DNA from: Parablautia sp. Marseille-Q6255
GTDB taxonomy: Bacteria; Bacillota; Clostridia; Lachnospirales; Lachnospiraceae
Assembly (NCBI RefSeq): GCF_951230155.1
Contig: NZ_CATNVD010000001.1
Span: 310,001-374,000, forward strand
Direction of reading: 5' to 3'
DNA: 64,000 bases
Shown: piece by piece, positions 53,005 to 61,135 of the stretch
Layout: every line of letters begins with the position of its first letter
How positions within the stretch are numbered: the first letter of the stretch is position 1
Position numbers and translations under genes: made by a program
The notes under the pieces: model-generated
Database searches by the model: none
What the model saw: the letters and a program-made list of their open reading frames with translations, nothing else
What the model was told of the DNA's origin: nothing

Positions 53005-54420
53005 TTAAAAAGGCCCAAGATTGATTTGTACTGCAATCAAAATAAATATGATTGACAGCACAACTGTCGCCAAAAACAGCTTCAAAGAAAATTTTAGCCA
53101 TTTTGCAAATGGTACCTTTGCAAGCCCGCACATAGCAATCATTGCGCCAATTGTTGGATAAATGATATTAGGAAGCGCTGCCCCAAGCTGCATACACAAC
53201 ACAGCTGTCTGCTGTGTAAGTCCAAGCACAGTTGCCAATGGTGCAAAAATCGGCATAACAGTAACAGACAATGCACTTCCTGATGGAATGAAAAAGTGGA
53301 TAATCATAGTAGCAATAAACATCCCTACTGCCGAAAGTGCCGGTGGAAGATCTGCAAGCGGAGCAGAAAGTGCATTTACAATTGTATCCATAATTTTTCC
53401 ATTATCAAGAATCACCTGGATTCCTCTTGCAATTGCAAGAATTAACGCAACACTCGCGGTATTTTTAAATCCTTCAAGAAAACCATCTACAATTTCATTT
53501 ACCTTTAGTCCATAAACCAATCCCGCTACTATGCCTGCGATAATAAAAAGAGCACTCATCTCATCCAGATACCACCCAAACTGACTAGAGCCAACAACAA
53601 TTCCAACAAACAAAAACAGTATCACCAAAAGAACCCATATCTGTCGTCTGTTAATTTTATATTCCGACACATCTTTTGAAAATCCCAGTCCTGTTGTGTC
53701 AATACCTTTTACATAGGATTTTGAAGAATCTTTTTTTACTCTTGTCGCATAGATACTGATTACAATGCACACTATCACCGTATATACAAACCACATTATT
53801 GTGCGAAAATCAAAAGCAGAAAACAGCGGAAGTCCTACAATAGAATGAGCCGTTCCCAAAAGCGAAGCGTTGACTGGAGCCGTCGCAAATGCTGTATATC
53901 CCGCACCCATAATCATAGCAAGACCTACTACTATATCATATCCAAGCCCCAATGCGATTGCCACCGAGATTGTAGTAAACGGAATCTGTATCTCAGGTCC
54001 TGCTATCATCCCCAAAGCTGCAAACAAAAAACAGATAATCCATATTACTACAATACTGGGCATCCTTCCTTTTCTCACACGATTCAGTAGTACACCTACT
54101 CCTGCTTCCAGTGCTCCCGTACGGTTGATTACAGTAAATGCACCTGTCGAAAACATAATAATTGCAATAATACTCACCGCACCAGCAAATCCCTGCGGTA
54201 TCGCTTTAAATACATCAAATATCCCCGCCGGCTGAGACTCTATTGTGTGGTAAGAATTCGGAACAACAACTAGCTTATTTACACCCTCAACCGCTTCCCT
54301 TATGTATTCTCCAGCAGGAAGAATCCATGTCAGAATTGCTGCCAAACAAACTAAAACAAACAAAATAATGTACGTATTTGGTATTCTCTGATACCATTTC
54401 TTTTTTACTGTATCCCCCAT
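53005..54420 (-). CDS. YfcC/DcuC-type membrane carrier, first copy
   Basis: The 471-residue polytopic membrane protein is close to its downstream paralogue in length and layout (IPNTYIILFVLVCLAAILTW, AGPEIQIPFTTISVAIALG, IHFFIPSGSALSVT). Two adjacent carriers suggest either two substrates (uptake and product export) or a heteromeric pair. Placement in a kinase-isomerase-aldolase operon points to a nucleoside- or deoxysugar-related substrate, which would be new for this family; this is inference. AAGGAG precedes the ATG. Confidence 0.78.
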   Translation of the reverse strand: MGDTVKKKWYQRIPNTYIILFVLVCLAAILTWILPAGEYIREAVEGVNKLVVVPNSYHTIESQPAGIFDVFKAIPQGFAGAVSIIAIIMFSTGAFTVINRTGALEAGVGVLLNRVRKGRMPSIVVIWIICFLFAALGMIAGPEIQIPFTTISVAIALGLGYDIVVGLAMIMGAGYTAFATAPVNASLLGTAHSIVGLPLFSAFDFRTIMWFVYTVIVCIVISIYATRVKKDSSKSYVKGIDTTGLGFSKDVSEYKINRRQIWVLLVILFLFVGIVVGSSQFGWYLDEMSALFIIAGIVAGLVYGLKVNEIVDGFLEGFKNTASVALILAIARGIQVILDNGKIMDTIVNALSAPLADLPPALSAVGMFIATMIIHFFIPSGSALSVTVMPIFAPLATVLGLTQQTAVLCMQLGAALPNIIYPTIGAMIAMCGLAKVPFAKWLKFSLKLFLATVVLSIIFILIAVQINLGPF

Positions 54421-54434
54421 CTTTTTCTCCTTAA

Positions 54435-55649
54435 TTATAAATTTTTCTTTACAATTCCAAGAAACTGTTGTCCACTAGAAATTTTCTCTCGGTTTTTAAT
54501 AAATTCTTTTGCAATAGAAATGATTTTTTTCTCTTGTTCCATACGAAGAATGTTGTCTTTAATCTCTGTGAGATCTTTTACCTTGGCTACTCCCACAACT
54601 CTTCGAATCAGCTCACATCCCGCAATTCCCGCTGCATCATGAATCACCCCCTCAAGATAATACTCCTTAAATCCTTCTGTCTTTGCCATGCAATCCGTAC
54701 ATAGCTCATCATACCTCTTTGTAAATTTATCTTTAAACAAGTCAACACTCTCCCGAATCACACTGTCTATCCACTCTTGAAATTTCTCTTTGTCCCTTCC
54801 CTCTTTCTGTAAAGCGATAGAATGGAATTTTGCAAAAATCATGTGTGCAACTACATTGGCCAGATCGTATCCCATAGGACCATAAAAAGCAAACTCTGGA
54901 TCAAACACCTTCAATCCCTTGCTATTAATAAAGATCGACCCCGAATGAAGATCCCCATGAATAAGTGCCTGTGCATGCTCCATAAAGCCAAACTTCATTT
55001 TAGCTGCTTCAAGCTTCAAATCTTGGTCCGCGTAGACTTCTTTTTCCACATAGTCCTTCAGCTCATCTACAACATAATTTTTGCCTGCAAAATTCCCAAA
55101 AGGTTCCGAATAAACAAGTTGTTCTGTAATTGTACAAAGATCCGGATTCACATAGGATTTCACCAGCTGCTTTTTTTCTTTATGATCCATTACTATATCT
55201 GTTGTTGCGAGAAGACAATTTACCATATACGTTGTAATCTGATCAGCAAAAAACGGATATATACTAAATTTCAGCAAAGCTCCCCTCATCACCTCATAGT
55301 TTTTAAGATCTTCCATTACCATACAGCACATCACAGGATCATATCCATAAACCCTTGGCACATAACCAGAAACATATTTATCCTGAAGCATTAGAATTTC
55401 GGCCTCAATTCTATTGCGATCTGTATCTACATGTCTGCCTGATTTTGCTCTGGTTTCAATCCCAGAATGTTTTAAAATCACAGATGCTCCGTTTTTTTCA
55501 TCCTGAACACGAAAAACATAATTTAAATTTCCATCTCCGATCTCTTCTACAGAAAGTTCTGCATCTTCAGCAAAAATTTCATACTTTTGCAATACATATT
55601 CAACGATATCATTACATTCCATCAAAAAATATCTATCAAAACGCCCCAT
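54435..55649 (-). CDS. mtnK: MtnK-type 5-methylthioribose / 5-deoxyribose kinase
   Basis: The 404-residue kinase has the normal MtnK length and an aminoglycoside-phosphotransferase-like fold: IGDGNLNYVFRV as the nucleotide loop, SVILKHSG with the ATP-binding Lys, catalytic loop LIHGDLHSGSIF near residue 230 and metal-binding segment VFDPEFAFYGPMGYDLAN. The last motif is diagnostic for MtnK. It phosphorylates the anomeric C1 of 5-methylthioribose, and homologues accept 5-deoxyribose. The start is 13 bp after the FGGY kinase gene with AAGGCGG upstream; a longer in-frame extension to 55787 would overlap that gene and is unlikely. Confidence 0.85.
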   Translation of the reverse strand: MGRFDRYFLMECNDIVEYVLQKYEIFAEDAELSVEEIGDGNLNYVFRVQDEKNGASVILKHSGIETRAKSGRHVDTDRNRIEAEILMLQDKYVSGYVPRVYGYDPVMCCMVMEDLKNYEVMRGALLKFSIYPFFADQITTYMVNCLLATTDIVMDHKEKKQLVKSYVNPDLCTITEQLVYSEPFGNFAGKNYVVDELKDYVEKEVYADQDLKLEAAKMKFGFMEHAQALIHGDLHSGSIFINSKGLKVFDPEFAFYGPMGYDLANVVAHMIFAKFHSIALQKEGRDKEKFQEWIDSVIRESVDLFKDKFTKRYDELCTDCMAKTEGFKEYYLEGVIHDAAGIAGCELIRRVVGVAKVKDLTEIKDNILRMEQEKKIISIAKEFIKNREKISSGQQFLGIVKKNL

Positions 55650-55662
55650 CTTTATCACCGCC

Positions 55663-57099
55663 TTACTTGCATACAACCCGCTGGAATTCTTCCCATCTTT
55701 GATAATATTTTTTACTAAAATCATCATCCGAAGGAGAGAATATATAAAAGCTTGCATCATTTTCTGTCTTTTCTGATAAGTTTCCAAATACCCTATTTAA
55801 GAGTTTCACACACCCAAGAATTGATGCCTGTTCAAAACCTTTCGGAAGCAACAACTCTTTCTCTGTAAGGTCCGAAAACATCTGACATATAAGCTTTGAC
55901 TGAAAACCTCCGCCGCATCCTCTAATGTATGTTTTTTCATGTTGAGTAAGCTCCAACAATTTCTGATAGTTTCTATAAAGCGCACACGCAACATCTCCCG
56001 CAACTGCAGCAGCAAAATCATATCTATCTATATCAGCCCCCCAGGGAGTGTCCATAAAAAATCCACCTTTTTTGATATGCTTCCCTGTATCAAACAACAA
56101 TGTCGTAAAAGATGCGCACATTGTCACTTTCTTTTTTTCTGACAGATTTCTATTTAATTCATCGTAAGAAATATCAGGAAACAGCAGACGCTTCAGCCTT
56201 TGAAAATTCAGTCCGGTTACGCCGGGGTTTGTCTCAATAAAGTAATTATCACCACCAATGTTGAGATCCACCCAGCACCTTTCCTGCTCATCATAAAATT
56301 TTTCAGGGACATTAAAAAACAATGGAGAAGTTGTTCCTGAAACTATTGTAATATCACCCACTTCCCCTCCAGCACCTGCAACTGCATTCTGGGTATCTCC
56401 TCCACATACGATAAACGGAACATCATAATCCACCCCTAATAAACGTTTCCCTTTTTCTGTAAAATTCCCAAGGCTTTGTGGACCTGTGGCTAAATCCGGT
56501 GCCAGACTCATCGGAAACTGATATAACCGAAAGAGTTCTTCAGACCATTTCCTTGTTTTAATATCAAGCAACTGCGTTTCGCAGGCTAACGACAATTCCA
56601 TCGTCAATTTACCTGTAAAAATATAGCCCATCCATTCGCTTAAACTGGTAAATTTTACAATTTGATCAAATAAATCCGGGCGTTTCTTACGAAGACCATA
56701 AAGATTCCCTGCAGGAAATGTAGAAAGCCAACGTCCCGTCTTCTCATATATCATCTTTTTTTCAGGAATCTCATGTAAATATTCTCTCCCTCGATGGTCC
56801 ATATTAGGAACACCATATACTGCCTCTCCATCCTTATTTAGAAAAATTGTACTCTGTCGGCATCCAGAGGCCGTCACAGCATCAATATGTATATCAGGAA
56901 ATTCAGAAACAAGCTTCCTGCACATATCCAAAATCCTGCATTTCCATTCCTGCGGATCAAAATACTGTGCATCTGGATACAATTCATCCCGTAAGTATCT
57001 ATTTTCTATCTGTTTCATTCCCCATATTCTGCCATCTGATCTAACAAGCGCTGTCCTAGAATTTCCTGTCCCAATATCGATCACCATATAGTTTTTCAT
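55663..57099 (-). CDS. FGGY-family carbohydrate kinase, substrate unknown
   Basis: The 478-residue kinase shows both FGGY lobes: MVIDIGTGNSRTALV (phosphate 1), TASGCRQSTIFLNKDG, FTSLSEWMGYIFTGKLTMEL, IVCGGDTQNAVAGAGGEVG (phosphate 2) and YIRGCGGGFQSKLICQMFSD (adenosine site). Relatives phosphorylate xylulose, ribulose, fuculose, erythritol or AI-2. In this operon MtnK already supplies a kinase, so the FGGY enzyme suggests a second entry sugar. The best ribosome site overlaps the previous stop codon, 32 bases from the ATG, with a small hairpin between; no closer in-frame start exists. Confidence 0.85.
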   Translation of the reverse strand: MKNYMVIDIGTGNSRTALVRSDGRIWGMKQIENRYLRDELYPDAQYFDPQEWKCRILDMCRKLVSEFPDIHIDAVTASGCRQSTIFLNKDGEAVYGVPNMDHRGREYLHEIPEKKMIYEKTGRWLSTFPAGNLYGLRKKRPDLFDQIVKFTSLSEWMGYIFTGKLTMELSLACETQLLDIKTRKWSEELFRLYQFPMSLAPDLATGPQSLGNFTEKGKRLLGVDYDVPFIVCGGDTQNAVAGAGGEVGDITIVSGTTSPLFFNVPEKFYDEQERCWVDLNIGGDNYFIETNPGVTGLNFQRLKRLLFPDISYDELNRNLSEKKKVTMCASFTTLLFDTGKHIKKGGFFMDTPWGADIDRYDFAAAVAGDVACALYRNYQKLLELTQHEKTYIRGCGGGFQSKLICQMFSDLTEKELLLPKGFEQASILGCVKLLNRVFGNLSEKTENDASFYIFSPSDDDFSKKYYQRWEEFQRVVCK

Positions 57100-57136
57100 A
57101 TTATATCTACCGGCTTATACCGGATTCCCCGCCTCC

Positions 57137-58120
57137 TTATTGTACTTTATTAAAAATAATACAGTTCTTCTGTTCCCCATTTTCCCATTTTTTTATTCTC
57201 TCTACCATAATATCTGAATGATGATCACTCACCTCATAACTTGCGCCACAGATATGAGGGGTCAGGAGAACATTATCGAGCTTCCACTTTTCTATTTCTT
57301 CTTTCGTTGGTGGTTCATTCTCCATTACATCCATTACAGCGCCTCCTATCTTTTTTTCCTTGATTGCATTATATAAAGCTTCCATATCAACTACTGCACT
57401 TCTGGCAGTATTTAAAAAGATCGCTGTTGGTTTCATGAGAGCAATCAGTTCTGAACCAATCATCTTCTTTGTTGCATCATTCACAGGAAGGTGAATTGAA
57501 ATAATATCACAAGTCGAAAACAATTCTTCCAAAGACACTTTTCTAACATCCTCTGCTTGTTCTACATACGGATCATAAAAAACATTGTTTGTTCCAAAGG
57601 CTTTAAACAAACCAGCTGCCGCACGCCCAACTGCACCAAATCCCACAAATCCAATCTTCTTTCCTGAAAGTTCGTTCCCTTGAAAAAGATAATATGGACT
57701 AACTCCATTTTTCTGCCCCCACATACCGTTTCTTTCCCAGCATGCAGCTTCAGCTATATGTCTCATATAACAAATTGTCATTCCCACTGCACACTCAGCA
57801 ACTGCTTGAGCATTTCTAGCAGGAGTACATATAATCGGGAGGCCCTCTTGCGTACATCTGTCAACATCCACATTAGCCGGATTTGCACGGCACACTCCCA
57901 AAAGCTTTAATCCTTGCCAACTACTTAATGATTTCTTTCCTACCCTGTCTAATTCTGTAATAAAAATATCTGGTTTTACTCTCTGTAAAAGTTCACTCGT
58001 TTTGTCATCTTCAAACCATTCCCCAGTTTTATTCCATGGTTCATAAATGACTTCATCGTACATATTACGTAATTCTGAAAGTCCCTTCTCGCTAAATGGT
58101 GCCCTAACCAAAACTTTCAT
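57137..58120 (-). CDS. D-isomer 2-hydroxyacid dehydrogenase (SerA-like fold)
   Basis: The 327-residue protein has the NAD motif GKKIGFVGFGAVGRAAAGLF and the catalytic triad Arg in LNTARSAVVDM, Glu in AVMDVMENEPP and His in VLLTPHICGAS. PGDH-like members oxidise or reduce 2-hydroxy/2-keto acids. Its substrate in this operon is unknown; a hydroxyacid derived from an aldehyde or sugar acid intermediate is possible. AAGGAGG before the internal ATG sets the start at residue 27 of the longest frame. It is the first gene after the strong promoter of the operon. Confidence 0.85.
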   Translation of the reverse strand: MKVLVRAPFSEKGLSELRNMYDEVIYEPWNKTGEWFEDDKTSELLQRVKPDIFITELDRVGKKSLSSWQGLKLLGVCRANPANVDVDRCTQEGLPIICTPARNAQAVAECAVGMTICYMRHIAEAACWERNGMWGQKNGVSPYYLFQGNELSGKKIGFVGFGAVGRAAAGLFKAFGTNNVFYDPYVEQAEDVRKVSLEELFSTCDIISIHLPVNDATKKMIGSELIALMKPTAIFLNTARSAVVDMEALYNAIKEKKIGGAVMDVMENEPPTKEEIEKWKLDNVLLTPHICGASYEVSDHHSDIMVERIKKWENGEQKNCIIFNKVQ

Positions 58121-58157
58121 AAATCTCCTCCTTGTTGTTTTTTGTAATTTAATGTTG

Positions 58158-58186
58158 ATTATATATGGATTATGTTGGTTTGTCAA
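58158..58186 (-). promoter_or_regulatory. promoter of the DHAP-shunt-like operon
   Basis: Minus strand: consensus TTGACA, 17-bp spacer, consensus TATAAT, about 40 bp upstream of the dehydrogenase. The plus strand here shows a direct repeat ATGTTG.TT (58153 and 58173) that could be the DeoR operator. A consensus promoter like this usually needs tight repression. Confidence 0.8.
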
Positions 58187-58309
58187 TATATATTCCATAT
58201 TTTATCACATTTTCCAACTCTCTATTTTATTATTTTGTGCTATTTTAATTAAACATTTAATATATATGTTGTATTTTGTTGTTTTTTTATTTTTTCACCT
58301 TTAATTTTA

Positions 58310-58338
58310 TTGATTTTGTCAGAAAGCAAGTATATAAT
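58310..58338 (+). promoter_or_regulatory. promoter of the deoR-family gene
   Basis: TTGATT, 17-bp spacer, TATAAT, about 75 bp upstream of the regulator gene. The divergent gap between the two promoters is very AT-rich and shows no other gene. Confidence 0.7.
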
Positions 58339-58411
58339 AAACTCAACAGTAAGCTATACCGTTCTTTTATCTATCTCATAGTAAACATAACTCATTTAAA
58401 GGAGATACTTT

Positions 58412-59185
58412 ATGCTAAAAATAGACCGACAAAATTTTATTATGAATGAATTAAAAAACGAAGGAAGTATATTAATTTCCAATCTCAGTGATTCTCTAAA
58501 CTGTCACGAAGAAACAATACGAAGAGATCTGAAAGAGCTCGAATCCATCGGAAAATTAAAGAGAATTCACGGTGGTGCTTATCTGCCTGATTATTCTGAC
58601 CGCAGCGTACCTATTGACCTTCGTACCTCTTTTTTTAAAGAAGAAAAACGCGAAATGGCTCAAATAGCACTTTCTTTTATCAGTCCTGGCGATACAATTA
58701 TGCTGGATTCCAGTACTACTTGCCTTCAACTGGCACAGGCTATTCTTGATTCTCAGATCACTGTTACTCTAATTACAAACTCACTTCGTATCTGCGTGCT
58801 GTGTGATTCTAATAAAAAAGGAAATGCCACTCTGGTATGTGCTGGCGGACAGCTCCGAAAAAAGACAAGCTCATTTGTAGGATACAAAACAACAGACATG
58901 ATCAGCAGTAATTTTGCAAACATAGCTTTTCTCAGCAATCCCGCCATCAATATAAAATATGGTTTAACTGACAATAATCTGAATGAAGCCAACGTTCGAA
59001 AATGTATGCTTGAACATTCTAAGCAACATATTTTTCTTATGGATCATACGAAATTTTCCAAAACAAGCAGCAATGTGTTTGGACAAATTTCAGATATGGA
59101 TATTCTAATTACAAACAAGAAATTAAATAAAGACTGGGAAACTATTCTTCAAGAAAAGGAAGTTAGATTTCATTATACCTGCTGA
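58412..59185 (+). CDS. DeoR-family transcriptional repressor
   Basis: The 257-residue regulator has an N-terminal winged helix-turn-helix (ILISNLSDSLNCHEETIRRD, LKRIHGGAYLPD) and a DeoRC sugar-phosphate sensor domain (IMLDSSTTCLQLAQAI, LVCAGGQLRKKTSSFVG, FLMDHTKF). Family members repress a catabolic operon until a phosphorylated sugar binds. It is divergent from the eight-gene operon and AT-rich like it, so it very probably controls that operon. AAAGGAG seven bases upstream fixes the ATG. Confidence 0.9.
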   Translation: MLKIDRQNFIMNELKNEGSILISNLSDSLNCHEETIRRDLKELESIGKLKRIHGGAYLPDYSDRSVPIDLRTSFFKEEKREMAQIALSFISPGDTIMLDSSTTCLQLAQAILDSQITVTLITNSLRICVLCDSNKKGNATLVCAGGQLRKKTSSFVGYKTTDMISSNFANIAFLSNPAINIKYGLTDNNLNEANVRKCMLEHSKQHIFLMDHTKFSKTSSNVFGQISDMDILITNKKLNKDWETILQEKEVRFHYTC

Positions 59186-59265
59186 CTGGCTCTATTTTCA
59201 AACTATCCAGATAATTTTTACAGATCATTTTACCAATATTCTTCAACTTTCATATCATAATACTT

Positions 59266-59310
59266 GAGGAGAGAGTGGTTAACTCCCTCCTCACACCACC
59301 ATGCGCATCA
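59266..59310 (-). mobile_element. possible group II intron 3'-end remnant (domain V/VI-like)
   Basis: On the minus strand CGCATGGTGGTGTGAGGAGG leads into GGAGTTAACCACTCTCTCCTC, a hairpin with a GTTAACCA loop. This order (GGTGGTGTGAGGxGGGAGTTAA) resembles the domain V tail and domain VI hairpin of bacterial group II introns. No reverse-transcriptase frame or complete domain V is present, so at most a fragment remains. The remainder of the gap up to the mglC terminator shows nothing I recognise. Confidence 0.4.
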
Positions 59311-59404
59311 TTCGCCACACAACAATTTATCCGACTATCATTTTCTCGTTACCCAACAGACGCGAATTTTGCACACTTAAGAAACATGCATCGTCAAACG
59401 CACG

Positions 59405-59449
59405 AAAAAAGCTGTCGCAGCCCGCCTTGCAGACTACAACAGCTTTTTT
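59405..59449 (-). terminator. terminator of the mgl operon
   Basis: AAAAAAGCTGT pairs with ACAGCTTTTTT, with an inner GC pairing and a T-run on the minus strand, 12 bp past mglC. Confidence 0.85.
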
Positions 59450-59461
59450 ATAAATCTTTTT

Positions 59462-61117
59462 TTATTTCTTTCTCACATATTTCAGGCAGTCAAGTGTTAC
59501 CGCTACCAGGATGATGATACCGGAGAATACGAACTGAAGGTTCGTGTCGATACCAAGGATCGTCAGAGAGTAGGTCAGTGCTGTAAAGATCAGCACGCCG
59601 ACTACAACACCTGAGATCTTACCGATACCACCTGTAAAGGATACACCGCCGACTACGCAGGCTGCGATCGCATCTGTCTCCCAGCCCTGTCCATACGCAG
59701 CAGAACCAGAACCAACCATACGCGCACACTCCAGCCATGCGCCGAAGCCATAGAGGATACCTGCAAGGATGAATGCACCCATTGTTACGCGGAATACGGA
59801 GATACCGGAAACAGCTGCTGCCTCTGGGTTTCCGCCTACTGCGTAAAGATTCTTACCAAATGTTGTCTTGTTCCAGATAAACCATACGATCACAACTGCT
59901 ACAACGGCCCAGATGATGATCGTCGGGAATCCGTTGATCTTCGGGATGATCATACCCGGAATGGATGACTCGATCGCACCAAAGGATACACCCTTTGTCG
60001 CATATGTAACAAGACCGAAGATCATCAGCATGTTTGCCATAGTTGAGATAAACGGATGCATCTTGAACTTGGCTGTAAAGAAGCCTGCCAGTGACGTAAA
60101 GCAGGTACACAGGATAATACACATGATCAGAGCGAAGAACATGCGCACTACGACCGGAAGTCCTGTAAAGTCAAATACATGTCCGAATACTGCACCTGTA
60201 TTGATACCCTGATGCATGATGATCGTCGCTGTTGTCATACCCATACCTACCATACGACCGATGGAAAGGTCTGTACCAGTCAGGAGGATCAGTCCTGCAA
60301 CACCGAGCGCAAGGAACATTCTCGGAGACGCCTGCTGAAGGATGTTGAGTACGTTGTTGTAGGTAAGCAGCGGTGTATGTTTTACGATCGGTGTGATGAT
60401 ACACAGCGCTACGAAGATCAGAACAATCGCAATATACAGACCGTTTTTCAGAAGGAACTCTCTGCGGTTGAACGTATACTTGTAGTTTTCCCACTTCTGA
60501 GCCCGCGTCTCAAGGAAGGTAAACTTCGACATGCGCAGCATATCGATCAGATGATACTTATAGGTATAAGCAGCATGCCGTCTGTCCTTGATCTCCTGCA
60601 GTTCCTGCTCCAGCTTCACCTTTGCGTCAAACAGACGGTTCTTGTATACATACTTCTCATCCTTCTGCTCCTGGTGATCTGTCAGCTTCGCTGCAGCTGC
60701 CTGATGCTCTTTTTCGAGTTTTGCAACATTTTCTTTATATCTTTCTTTTGCCTTTACTTTCTCCTGCGCACAGCTCTCCAGCACCGGCTGATAATACTCT
60801 TTATCAAAGTGCGCTTTCAGATACGCCTCTGCGTCTGCGATCAGCCTGGAGATCTCGCCCTTATTCTTTTCTTCAACTGCTTTTGCCTTCTGCAGCTCGC
60901 TGCGCATGCTTGCCGTCTGCGCCTCGCGCTCTTCTTTTGTCAGGCTGCGGTCTCTCTTTAAGCCTTCGATACTGTTTAAAAGGCTGACAACCTTATCTGT
61001 ACCGTCTACACGAAGGCTGTCGATCTTTTTCTGGATATTACCCACATATTCCTCGATCGGCCTGCGCAGCGTAAGCTCCTGCTCTGCCGTAAGGATTTTC
61101 CCGTTTCCGTTTGCCAT
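59462..61117 (-). CDS. mglC: galactose/methylgalactoside-type ABC permease with long N-terminal coiled coil
   Basis: The C-terminal ~330 residues are a complete RbsC/MglC permease (FLALGVAGLILLTGTDLSIG, GFFTAKFKMHPFISTMANML, ECARMVGSGSAAYGQGWETD, AIAACVVGGVSFTGGIGKIS). Ahead of the first membrane helix (YIAIVLIFVALCIITPIV, about residue 225) lies a highly charged ~220-residue cytosolic segment with heptad-like stretches (KVKLEQELQEIKDRRHAAYT, EREAQTASMRSELQKAKAVE). Standard MglC is about 336 residues. Nothing indicates a frameshift or fused separate gene. It pairs with the ATPase gene 18 bp upstream. Confidence 0.88.
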   Translation of the reverse strand: MANGNGKILTAEQELTLRRPIEEYVGNIQKKIDSLRVDGTDKVVSLLNSIEGLKRDRSLTKEEREAQTASMRSELQKAKAVEEKNKGEISRLIADAEAYLKAHFDKEYYQPVLESCAQEKVKAKERYKENVAKLEKEHQAAAAKLTDHQEQKDEKYVYKNRLFDAKVKLEQELQEIKDRRHAAYTYKYHLIDMLRMSKFTFLETRAQKWENYKYTFNRREFLLKNGLYIAIVLIFVALCIITPIVKHTPLLTYNNVLNILQQASPRMFLALGVAGLILLTGTDLSIGRMVGMGMTTATIIMHQGINTGAVFGHVFDFTGLPVVVRMFFALIMCIILCTCFTSLAGFFTAKFKMHPFISTMANMLMIFGLVTYATKGVSFGAIESSIPGMIIPKINGFPTIIIWAVVAVVIVWFIWNKTTFGKNLYAVGGNPEAAAVSGISVFRVTMGAFILAGILYGFGAWLECARMVGSGSAAYGQGWETDAIAACVVGGVSFTGGIGKISGVVVGVLIFTALTYSLTILGIDTNLQFVFSGIIILVAVTLDCLKYVRKK

Positions 61118-61135
61118 ATCTGTTAATCTCCCTTA

